A stretch of 64,000 bases of DNA from NCBI RefSeq assembly GCF_013912375.1, contig NZ_JACETV010000001.1:310001-374000 (forward strand), in the 5' to 3' direction. A program made the position numbers and the translations under genes. Source of the DNA: Emticicia sp. BO119. GTDB taxonomy: Bacteria; Bacteroidota; Bacteroidia; Cytophagales; Spirosomataceae. Under the pieces are notes generated by a model. That model made no database searches. It worked only from the letters and a program-made list of their open reading frames with translations, and had not been told where the DNA came from. Positions 44,724 to 52,040 of the stretch are shown piece by piece. Position 1 is the first letter of the stretch, and each line of letters starts with the position of its first letter.

Positions 44724-45107
44724 ATGAAAACAACTGTTGTTGTCCTGCTTACAAGCGCCTCTAATGGTTGCTCTGCAATTCATTATCATTTGCTTCTGCA
44801 AAAAAACAATAAAAAGAGCTTTACAGCTATAAATTCATTTAACGCATTGGGAGACCCCAGAAGATTTCCTGACGAAAAGCTAATCCGTTCAAGAATTGCT
44901 TCCTGTGGCTGCGGTTGTTTTACCATCTATGAACACAAATGGAACGGAGATTCGCTTGAATTGAAGAAAACTTCTAATGTATCTTTTAGAGGTACAAAAA
45001 TACCAACGGCATTTAAAATATACAGTAGTGGCAATCTTATAAAAAAATATGAGAAAAAAATAAGCCCAAAACAACAAGATTCACTTTTCGAAAATTATGT
45101 TTATTAG
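44724..45107 (+). CDS. Hypothetical protein, 127 aa
   Basis: A small Cys-containing protein with CGCGCFTIYEH in the middle and a hydrophobic start that contains SASNGC, which might be a lipobox. No family recognised. It is convergent with the response-regulator gene (20-base gap) and divergent from nirB. Coding character is moderate. Confidence 0.4.
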   Translation: MKTTVVVLLTSASNGCSAIHYHLLLQKNNKKSFTAINSFNALGDPRRFPDEKLIRSRIASCGCGCFTIYEHKWNGDSLELKKTSNVSFRGTKIPTAFKIYSSGNLIKKYEKKISPKQQDSLFENYVY

Positions 45108-45126
45108 AGTATTCTTGTAGTCAATG

Positions 45127-45783
45127 CTACTCCACAGCCAACCTGACCAACTCCGCTGTATTCTTCACCTGTGTTTTGCGTAAGATATTAGCCCGATGAT
45201 TAGAAACGGTACGTACGCTTAACTTGAGTTTTTCTGAGATTTCCTGGCTATTCAGCCCCTCAACAATATAATTAAGAATTACTTTCTCTTGTTTAGATAA
45301 GGCATTTACAATGGCGGATGCTTCTTTTTTTGTTGCCGAACTGCTATTTTTCTTCTGATTAAGTAAGCCGTCAATAATCATGGCCGAAACTGTAGGAGGG
45401 AAATATTTATTGCCATTAGACACTGTATCTAATGCTTTCAGAATTTCTTCTTTACTGGTATCTTTCAGCAAATAGCCCATTGCTCCGTTCTCAACGGCCT
45501 GTACCATATATTCCTGATTATTGTGCATGGAGAAAATAATAGATCTTACAGCAGAGTATTTCTGAGAGATAATCTTGGCAACCTCAAACCCGGTCATTTT
45601 AGGCATTGATAAATCGAGCAATATAATAGTGGGTTTTAGCTCTTTGATGCCTTCAAGTGCTTCAATCCCGTCAGGGGCTTCGCCAACAATTTCAATATTT
45701 TCCTCATCTTCTAATAGGTTAATAATTCCTTTGCGTACCACAGCGTGGTCGTCAACAATCATCAGTTTAATTTTGTTTGCCAT
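45127..45783 (-). CDS. NarL/FixJ-type response regulator
   Basis: 218 residues. Receiver domain with the acidic pocket DD (11-12), phospho-acceptor Asp57 (LLDLSMPKM) and the conserved Lys (LLKDTSKEE). The C-terminal ~65 residues are a LuxR/NarL helix-turn-helix (LNSQEISEKLKLSVRTVSNH). It starts one base beyond the kinase stop, so the pair is co-expressed. Its position inside the nitrate cluster suggests it controls these genes, perhaps through the TAAGTA-N4-TACTTA palindromes. Confidence 0.85.
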   Translation of the reverse strand: MANKIKLMIVDDHAVVRKGIINLLEDEENIEIVGEAPDGIEALEGIKELKPTIILLDLSMPKMTGFEVAKIISQKYSAVRSIIFSMHNNQEYMVQAVENGAMGYLLKDTSKEEILKALDTVSNGNKYFPPTVSAMIIDGLLNQKKNSSSATKKEASAIVNALSKQEKVILNYIVEGLNSQEISEKLKLSVRTVSNHRANILRKTQVKNTAELVRLAVE

Positions 45784-45784
45784 T

Positions 45785-47212
45785 TTAATTCGGGATTTTC
45801 ACGGTTATCCGGGTTCCTTTTGTTGATTTCGCTTGTATATGTATATGTCCACCCAATAGGCGTACGCGGGTTTGCATATTAGGTAGTCCGTTGTTGATAC
45901 TTGTTTCTTTTTTCATGCCTTTTCCCTCAAAACCAACCCCATTATCACTGATAGTTAACTCAATCTCTGATTTATTCTTCTTTAAAACCACTGTCGCTTC
46001 GGTGGCTTTTGAGTGTTTTATGATATTATTAAGAGCCTCTTGCGCGATTCTGTAAAGATTTACTTCTAAATTACTATTCAGCCTTGTTTGTCCATAATTG
46101 CTTTCAAATGATACCTGTATGTCGCTCGTTTGAGTGGTATATTCTGTCAATAACCTGATAGCTGCTCCAAGCCCGAAATCCGTTAATATCGGGGGCATCA
46201 GGTTAAATGATACCATCCGGGTTGCTTCTATGGTCTCTTCAATTAGCTTGCTATGGGTTTCAAAAGTCTTTCTTTGCTTGTCATCGGCAAAAGGAAGACT
46301 TTTCAGTTTTTCACTATGGAGTTTCAGGCCTGTCAGCATTTGGCCTATCCCATCATGTAACTCTCTTGATAATCTCCGGCGTTCTTCTTCCTGCCCTTCC
46401 ATCAAAGCACTCGACCGCACATTATCTTCCTTTCTTACCAATTCATATTTCTCTTCTGTAATCTTTACCAAATCTTTCTGGATTTCTATTAGTTTCTGGT
46501 TAGAAATACTCAATTCCTGATTCCTTTCCTGCAAGGCTTCTTCCGAATTTATCAGTCTGCTGATTACCTCTTTAATATAGATTGCCAGAGGTTTAAATAT
46601 TAATAAGCCTTCCAGCAACAGAATAGCAATAGTGAGCAAAAACAAAAACAATTCGATACTCCGGACCCTGTTTACCCGTTCATGTGATTCCAAATCATAT
46701 TGAAATACAATACGATCCATCTGGTTCAGAAAAAGCCGTTCATTGGCTAATATCACATTAAGTACCTGTTTTTTATCAGTAGCTTTATTAGTCAGAATTA
46801 AATTCAGGTTACTTTTAATTCTTAGAAAGATCGGATTCAGTTCGTTTAGCATCAGCTTGATTTTCGACGAATTTTTTACGGCAACCTCCCGTTCAACTTC
46901 TAACTTGCCGTTTAGGAGTCCCTCATGGCATTTGCTCCAGAGTGCCAGTGTTTCTCCAAAATCTTTCTGGTAAAATCGTGCTTCTTCCGAAAACCTGTCA
47001 GTATTAGTGAGCAAAATAGCTACTTTCGATAAACGTTGGCTTAACATTCGTTGCCTACCAGCTATATTTACTACGTGTGCATCATTAAGGCTATCTTCTA
47101 AAGATTCCTGTATCAGCACTTGCCCACTTATCGAAAGAACGGCTACTGCTGTCAGGGCAAGAATATATAATCTGGTCAGACGCTGGGTAACTTGCTGTTC
47201 AAGGGTAGGCAT
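45785..47212 (-). CDS. NarX-like sensor histidine kinase
   Basis: 475 residues. A span near the start (LYILALTAVAVLSISGQVL) and one near residue 190 (LFLFLLTIAILLLEGLLIF) enclose a periplasmic four-helix PilJ/NarX-type sensor (VVNIAGRQRMLSQRLSK, the P-box-like segment for nitrate or nitrite in NarX). After a coiled coil comes HisKA_3 (SRELHDGIGQML, His ~286) and an ATPase domain (NNIIKHSKA, DNGVGFEGKG). It phosphorylates the NarL-type regulator encoded next. It probably senses nitrate or nitrite; no direct evidence for the ligand. Confidence 0.85.
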   Translation of the reverse strand: MPTLEQQVTQRLTRLYILALTAVAVLSISGQVLIQESLEDSLNDAHVVNIAGRQRMLSQRLSKVAILLTNTDRFSEEARFYQKDFGETLALWSKCHEGLLNGKLEVEREVAVKNSSKIKLMLNELNPIFLRIKSNLNLILTNKATDKKQVLNVILANERLFLNQMDRIVFQYDLESHERVNRVRSIELFLFLLTIAILLLEGLLIFKPLAIYIKEVISRLINSEEALQERNQELSISNQKLIEIQKDLVKITEEKYELVRKEDNVRSSALMEGQEEERRRLSRELHDGIGQMLTGLKLHSEKLKSLPFADDKQRKTFETHSKLIEETIEATRMVSFNLMPPILTDFGLGAAIRLLTEYTTQTSDIQVSFESNYGQTRLNSNLEVNLYRIAQEALNNIIKHSKATEATVVLKKNKSEIELTISDNGVGFEGKGMKKETSINNGLPNMQTRVRLLGGHIHIQAKSTKGTRITVKIPN

Positions 47213-47335
47213 TTTTATAGGTACTATCGCTTAGATTTCATAGAAATTTAATCTAAAAAAAAACCTTTTCCAATCTTAGTTTATAGATTCTTGATAGTTT
47301 TTTATTATTTATCAAAAAAATACCATTCGCAAAAT

Positions 47336-47351
47336 TAAGTATTTTTACTTA
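47336..47351. promoter_or_regulatory. Palindromic operator TAAGTA-N4-TACTTA between the kinase and cobA genes
   Basis: TAAGTA TTTT TACTTA, the same palindrome as at 44469 and 48795, in the 305-base gap between the divergent kinase and methyltransferase genes, so it can control either or both. Confidence 0.6.
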
Positions 47352-47517
47352 TTTGTATTTTTCTTATTTTAATTTTGAATTATTTGAGTTTGTGCAAATA
47401 ATATTCTGAATTTATTTGTATTGATAGAATTATCTTCTACTTTTATTCATTATTAATAATTAAATAATCTACCTTGAAGAAGGATTCGGATTTTGCGACT
47501 GAATATAAATAACTAAA

Positions 47518-48270
47518 ATGCAAGCGAAACTGACACTCGTGGGGGCGGGTCCAGGCGATGCCGAACTCATTACACTCAAAGGCATTAAAGCCTTACAAAA
47601 AGCAGATGTAGTTTTATATGATGCTTTAGCCAACCATTCCTTACTGGAATATGTATCTGAAAATGCTATTGTTGTAAATGTAGGTAAGCGTAAAGGGCAA
47701 CATTCTTATGCCCAGTTTGAAATCAATCAGATGATCGTAGAGTATGCCCTTAAATTCGGGCATGTGGTGCGTTTAAAAGGAGGAGACCCCTTTGTGTTTG
47801 GCAGAGGGTATGAAGAACTTGAATATGCCCGTGTCTTTGGTATTGAAACTGAGGTGATTCCAGGTATATCAAGTAGTGTAGGAGTGGCAGGCGCAAACCA
47901 GATTCCGATTACACACCGTGATATTGCTCGTAGCTTCTGGGTAGTAACAGGGCATACGAGCGATGGCTTATTACCCGATGATTTAAAGTTAGCAGCTCAA
48001 TCTTCAGCCACAGTAGTTATACTTATGGGCATGAGTAAATTAGATGAAATTATAGCCATTTTTAGTGAAAATGGCAAAAAAGATACGTCAGTTGCGATTA
48101 TTCAGCATGGTACAACCCAAAAACAACAATCTGTATTCGGACAGGTAAATGATATTCAGACTAAAGTTAATGAGTCAGGTATCAGCAATCCGGCTATAAT
48201 TATTGTAGGAGAAGTGGTAAGTCTGCATCCGCAATATATTGAAGCCTATGCTGAGAGTTTGTCTTTTTAA
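47518..48270 (+). CDS. cobA: Uroporphyrinogen-III C-methyltransferase
   Basis: 250 residues, the length of single-domain SUMT. Typical motifs: LVGAGPGDAELITLKG, the VLYDALAN strand, VVRLKGGDPFVFGRG, and PGISSSVGVAG. It uses S-adenosylmethionine to make precorrin-2, the precursor of the siroheme that NirB needs. No siroheme synthase oxidase domain is fused to it. Its start codons include a short hairpin with the same TGGGGG loop seen in the nitrate leaders, which may be chance. Confidence 0.92.
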   Translation: MQAKLTLVGAGPGDAELITLKGIKALQKADVVLYDALANHSLLEYVSENAIVVNVGKRKGQHSYAQFEINQMIVEYALKFGHVVRLKGGDPFVFGRGYEELEYARVFGIETEVIPGISSSVGVAGANQIPITHRDIARSFWVVTGHTSDGLLPDDLKLAAQSSATVVILMGMSKLDEIIAIFSENGKKDTSVAIIQHGTTQKQQSVFGQVNDIQTKVNESGISNPAIIIVGEVVSLHPQYIEAYAESLSF

Positions 48271-48794
48271 ATGTTTTTGGCTGGTTTGTTTCGTAAATCA
48301 AACTGCTTCTTTTTAAATTTTGTGGTTGAACGATTATTTAAATATAGAATAAATATATATCGTATAGTGTTGCCTGCAAACAATTATCTACATTATACGT
48401 GATTGGTTTAATAGAACAGCTCGACTGCATTTGTCAGGAAAAATACATAGTTATTTTAAGCACCAACTCAAAAATACCGGCCTGATTTCTTTTTCTTCTC
48501 TGTATTCGTGGCGAGAATCCTCAGCCTGATACTCACTTATTTCGTCAGTACAAATTGTACTTTTCTTATAAATATTTATGTGATGTAGAAATTGAAAAAA
48601 TTGAAAAATATGATTTTTTAGTTTAAAATATAAGCTTTTAGAGAAATAAAAATTGTATTTTTCTAAAAACAAGTTTCAGATTTAAAAGAATATTAGTTAA
48701 AAATAGTAAAGTTGTCAAAAATATGTGTAAAATGATTTTGAGTATAAAATATTATTTTTTACATTTGACTAAGTAAAGAAAATTATACAATTAA

Positions 48795-48810
48795 TAAGTA
48801 TTTTTACTTA
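48795..48810. promoter_or_regulatory. Palindromic operator TAAGTA-N4-TACTTA upstream of the nitrate operon
   Basis: TAAGTA TTTT TACTTA, identical in arms to the sites at 44469 and 47336. It lies directly upstream of the hairpin-rich leader and 243 bases before the porin gene. The preceding 520 bases (48,271-48,790) are AT-rich and I see no gene there. Confidence 0.6.
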
Positions 48811-48817
48811 AATAATA

Positions 48818-48840
48818 TTTGGGCAGTGGGGGCTGCCAAA
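48818..48840 (+). promoter_or_regulatory. Leader hairpin 1 with TGGGGG loop
   Basis: GGCAG pairs with CTGCC, extended by TTT/AAA across a bulged G, closing the six-base loop TGGGGG. The first of three hairpins with this loop in 190 bases. Confidence 0.6.
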
Positions 48841-48888
48841 GTATTATCTTTCACAATCATTTCAAACAATTAACAATTCAAATGAATA

Positions 48889-48899
48889 GGCAAACGTAG
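48889..48899 (+). promoter_or_regulatory. Conserved leader box, first copy
   Basis: GGCAAACGTAG, the core of the box found before nirB; it follows hairpin 1 by ~48 bases and is followed by a run of A. Confidence 0.45.
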
Positions 48900-48934
48900 A
48901 AAAAAAAGCAACAAAAGCACAAACATCGTCAATT

Positions 48935-48954
48935 ATCGGAGTGGGGGCTTCGAT
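48935..48954 (+). promoter_or_regulatory. Leader hairpin 2 with TGGGGG loop
   Basis: ATCGGAG pairs with CTTCGAT (seven pairs, one wobble) around the loop TGGGGG. Stem sequence differs from hairpins 1 and 3 while the loop is kept, as expected when the loop is what is recognised. Confidence 0.65.
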
Positions 48955-48972
48955 TTTCGGCCAACAAAAAAA

Positions 48973-49003
48973 GCCGACCTGATATGGGGGTATCAGAATC
49001 GGC
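48973..49003 (+). promoter_or_regulatory. Leader hairpin 3 with TGGGGG loop
   Basis: CTGATA pairs with TATCAG around TGGGGG; below a small internal loop GCCGA pairs with TCGGC. The most stable of the three. It is followed by the second leader box at 49012. Confidence 0.7.
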
Positions 49004-49011
49004 AACGAATC

Positions 49012-49025
49012 GCAAAACGTAGGTA
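49012..49025 (+). promoter_or_regulatory. Conserved leader box, second copy
   Basis: GCAAAACGTAGGTA, 27 bases before the porin ATG and 8 bases after hairpin 3. Matches the box before nirB (GCAAACGTAGGTA) apart from one inserted A. Confidence 0.55.
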
Positions 49026-49052
49026 TTTATTCACAATTCAACATCAAAGCAA

Positions 49053-50588
49053 ATGAAAAAAAATTTATTACGCAAATTTGCTCTTGCACTTTTCTTCATT
49101 GTTTTCTTTGGCGGGCTTTCATTTTCGCAATTTTCACTCACAGGTCAGCTAAGAACTCGTACCGAAATCAGAGACGGATTAGGTAATCTGGCTCTATCAG
49201 GTGCTAAACCTGCCGCTTTTACCTCGCAACGAACCCGCCTGACTTTCGGCTACAAATGGGAAAGAGTAAATCTGGGTGTATCTGTGCAGGACATCCGGGT
49301 GTGGGGGCAGGATGCCTCATCTATCTCAAATAGCGATGGGGCAAGACTATCCGTACATGAAGCCTGGGCAGAGCTTGTATTAGCCAATGCTGCCGACACC
49401 AGTTTTAAATTCAGAGCCATACAGAACCTTTCCCTGAAAATCGGTCGTCAGGAATTAATCTATGATGATGTCCGTCTTTTAGGAAATCTGGATTGGCTTC
49501 AGCAGGGTCGTCGGTTTGATGCCGCCTTACTTAAAGCCCAACACAAGGGCTGGATATTGGATTTAGGAAGTGGATTCAACCAGAATTCTGATGCTTTCGG
49601 AACAAACGGCACTTATTATGTAGGAGGCAATGCTCCATCATCGGCCTTGTCTACCAAAAATGTAAGCCTCGCTATTCCCGCAGGGTTTTTACCAACTACG
49701 GGCAAAAATGGTACTCCAGTATTACTTAATGCAGTGAGTACTAACGGGCAGAATCAGCAGTTCAAATCTTTTCAGATGGCTTATCTGGCACGTAAATTCC
49801 GGCAAACCAGATTATCAGTTCTGTTCTTCAAAGATGATTTTTCAAAATTTCGTATAGATAGTATCGGTAGTACTGCCAATGGCTATGTCTATGGCCGCAG
49901 GTACGATGTAGCAGGCGTAAATTCACGCCTGACTTATGGCGCGATGCTTACAGGAACAAACAGCCTGACCAAACTCCATAAAGTTCAATGGCAGATATTC
50001 GGGTATCTGCAATCAGGCAAAGACCGCGATGGATTAGCTATTAAGGGAGCTTATCATTATGGGGGTAATTTCATGATTCAACGCGGAGCACTCAGCTTCG
50101 GGCCGGGTTATGAAGTACTTTCGGGCAATGATGGTTTCAGGCTGAAAGCAGGAGAAACACACCGATTTGACCCATTGTATGGTACTCCGCACAAGCATTG
50201 GGGATTTATGGATTATTTTTATGTAGGAACGGGCTCGCCCGCAGGCGGTTTGCAGGATGCTTTCTTCAAGTTTAAGCACGTAAACAAACGACTGACCAGT
50301 ACATTAGACATTCATTATTTTGCCCTGGCCGCAGCAACACCCAACAAAACAACCGATGCTCCGGCAGGTGCTAAAATCAACCCGATGTTGGGTATGGAAT
50401 ATGATTTAGTGCTCAACTACACCCTCAATAAATTTACAACAATTGAGGCAGGTTACGCCCTCATGCAAGGCAGCAACAGTCTTGAGTATGCGAAACAAAG
50501 TTCGATGGATAAAACCCGTAAAACGGCGCAATGGGGTTATCTGATGCTCAATATCCGTCCCGAATTTTTTGCTTCTGCCAAAAAATAG
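49053..50588 (+). CDS. Outer-membrane porin, alginate-export family
   Basis: 511 residues with a signal peptide (ALALFFIVFFGGLSFSQ end) followed by alternating beta strands as in AlgE-type 18-strand barrels (QLRTRTEIRDG, RLTFGYKWERVNLGVSVQ, KIGRQELIYDDVRLLG). In Bacteroidota these barrels occur with nitrate transport genes, so it probably lets nitrate or nitrite through the outer membrane. First gene of the operon with narK and the nitrate reductase gene. Confidence 0.75.
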   Translation: MKKNLLRKFALALFFIVFFGGLSFSQFSLTGQLRTRTEIRDGLGNLALSGAKPAAFTSQRTRLTFGYKWERVNLGVSVQDIRVWGQDASSISNSDGARLSVHEAWAELVLANAADTSFKFRAIQNLSLKIGRQELIYDDVRLLGNLDWLQQGRRFDAALLKAQHKGWILDLGSGFNQNSDAFGTNGTYYVGGNAPSSALSTKNVSLAIPAGFLPTTGKNGTPVLLNAVSTNGQNQQFKSFQMAYLARKFRQTRLSVLFFKDDFSKFRIDSIGSTANGYVYGRRYDVAGVNSRLTYGAMLTGTNSLTKLHKVQWQIFGYLQSGKDRDGLAIKGAYHYGGNFMIQRGALSFGPGYEVLSGNDGFRLKAGETHRFDPLYGTPHKHWGFMDYFYVGTGSPAGGLQDAFFKFKHVNKRLTSTLDIHYFALAAATPNKTTDAPAGAKINPMLGMEYDLVLNYTLNKFTTIEAGYALMQGSNSLEYAKQSSMDKTRKTAQWGYLMLNIRPEFFASAKK

Positions 50589-50636
50589 GTAAGTGTTCCT
50601 TTATCAATCTCTTATTTTCTAAACGAACGAAATATC

Positions 50637-51938
50637 ATGAAATCGACCATAAACAAACCATTAGAAAAACTATCTGTTTTTGATTTTTCAAGCGTACAGA
50701 TGCGTACGTTTCATATTACCTGGCTTACGTTCTTTATGTGCTTTTTTGGCTGGTTTGGCCTCGCACCTTTGATGCCAACCATCAGAGAAGATTTAGGATT
50801 AAGTAAAGCACAGGTTGGTAATACATTAATTGCCGCCGTATCTGCCACCATCATCGCCCGATTAATCATTGGTCGCCTTTGTGATACCTGGGGCCCTCGC
50901 AAAACCTACACGGCCCTGTTAATCCTTTGTTCTGTTCCGGTATATCTGGTGGGCTTATCACATAGCTATGAAACCTTTTTATTGTTCCGTTTGGCTATTG
51001 GTGTTATTGGTGCATCGTTTGTAATTACTCAATATCACACCTCAGTGATGTTTGCGCCAGGTATTAAAGGGACTGCCAATGCAGTTGCCGGAGGTTGGGG
51101 GAATTTGGGTGGCGGTATCACTAATATGTTGATGCCTTTGATTTTTGCAGGCATTGTAGGTTTAGGTTATACCAAAGGAGAAGCGTGGCGTTTGGCGATG
51201 ATTGTTCCGGGCACTTTATTATTAGTTTGTGCATTTTTATATTACAAATTTACACAAGATACACCTGCCGGAAACTATGAAGACATCCGTCGTGAAGTAG
51301 CACAAAAAGAAAAACCAGATACCTGGGAGGTAGTGAAAGACTGGCGCGTATGGGCATTGGCTATTTCGTATGCTATCTGTTTTGGTATGGAGATAACTTT
51401 CGACAACGTAGCTGCCCTACACTTTGTAGATAATTTCGGAGTTGACCAGAAGATGGCCGGATTGCTTGCTGGTACTTTTGGATTCATGAATATTTTCGCC
51501 CGTGCATTAGGGGGTATCTGGGCTGATAAAATTGGTAAAAAGAATGGCTTGACCGGGAAAGGTCGCTTGTTGGCATGCTTAATTGCCATTGAAGGTATCG
51601 GCCTTGTATGCTTTGCCAGCTCAGCTACTTTACCGATTGCTATTGCCTCAATGGTATTATTTGCCCTATTCCTGAAAATGGCTAATGGTGCTACATATGC
51701 CCTTACACCTTTCATCAATGCAAAAAATGTAGGTATGGTAGCAGGCATTGTAGGAGCAGGTGGAAACATCGGCGGTATGCTCATGGGCTTCTTATTCAAA
51801 TCAGAAAACCTGACTTACGCTGATGCTTTCCGTTACATTGGCATTGCAGCTGTAGGCGCAGCATTACTGATTGCCGTTACGAAATTTAGTAAGAAAGAGA
51901 AAGTAGAGAAGGCTGTGTTGGTGGAGGATTTGGTGTGA
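50637..51938 (+). CDS. narK: Nitrate/nitrite transporter, major facilitator family
   Basis: 433 residues with 12 spans. The first half has FFGWFGLAPLMPTIREDLGLS and the signature RLIIGRLCDTWGPRKTY; the NarK-type glycine-rich segments NAVAGGWGNLGGGITN and GMVAGIVGAGGNIGGML are present. It moves nitrate or nitrite across the inner membrane. 48 bases after the porin gene. Confidence 0.9.
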   Translation: MKSTINKPLEKLSVFDFSSVQMRTFHITWLTFFMCFFGWFGLAPLMPTIREDLGLSKAQVGNTLIAAVSATIIARLIIGRLCDTWGPRKTYTALLILCSVPVYLVGLSHSYETFLLFRLAIGVIGASFVITQYHTSVMFAPGIKGTANAVAGGWGNLGGGITNMLMPLIFAGIVGLGYTKGEAWRLAMIVPGTLLLVCAFLYYKFTQDTPAGNYEDIRREVAQKEKPDTWEVVKDWRVWALAISYAICFGMEITFDNVAALHFVDNFGVDQKMAGLLAGTFGFMNIFARALGGIWADKIGKKNGLTGKGRLLACLIAIEGIGLVCFASSATLPIAIASMVLFALFLKMANGATYALTPFINAKNVGMVAGIVGAGGNIGGMLMGFLFKSENLTYADAFRYIGIAAVGAALLIAVTKFSKKEKVEKAVLVEDLV

Positions 51939-51943
51939 AATAC

Positions 51944-52000
51944 CTCACCCCCTAAATCTCCCTCTTCGCCTTCAGCAGAGGGAGATTTAGAGGGCGAGGA
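51944..52000. repeat. Long imperfect palindrome between narK and nasA
   Basis: CCTC-x-CCC-x-CTAAATCTCCCTCT pairs with AGAGGGAGATTTAG-x-GGG-x-GAGG around the loop TCGCCTTCAGC. It starts five bases after the narK stop. In form it is like dispersed intergenic palindromes of Bacteroidota genomes and could reduce read-through into nasA or protect the 3' end of the upstream message. Confidence 0.65.
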
Positions 52001-52040
52001 GTTATTACAAAACAATTTAAAAGCAAATCACTCTCAAAAA

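Noticed and set aside
47535-47550. A fourth TGGGGG-loop hairpin at the start of cobA
   Set aside because: It lies within the codons for the conserved VGAGPG motif, which force G-rich sequence, and no leader box follows; kept only as a remark.
48451-48672. A 73-codon minus-strand frame in the gap before the nitrate operon
   Set aside because: AT-rich, Phe/Lys/Asn-rich translation expected by chance; no start context or family.
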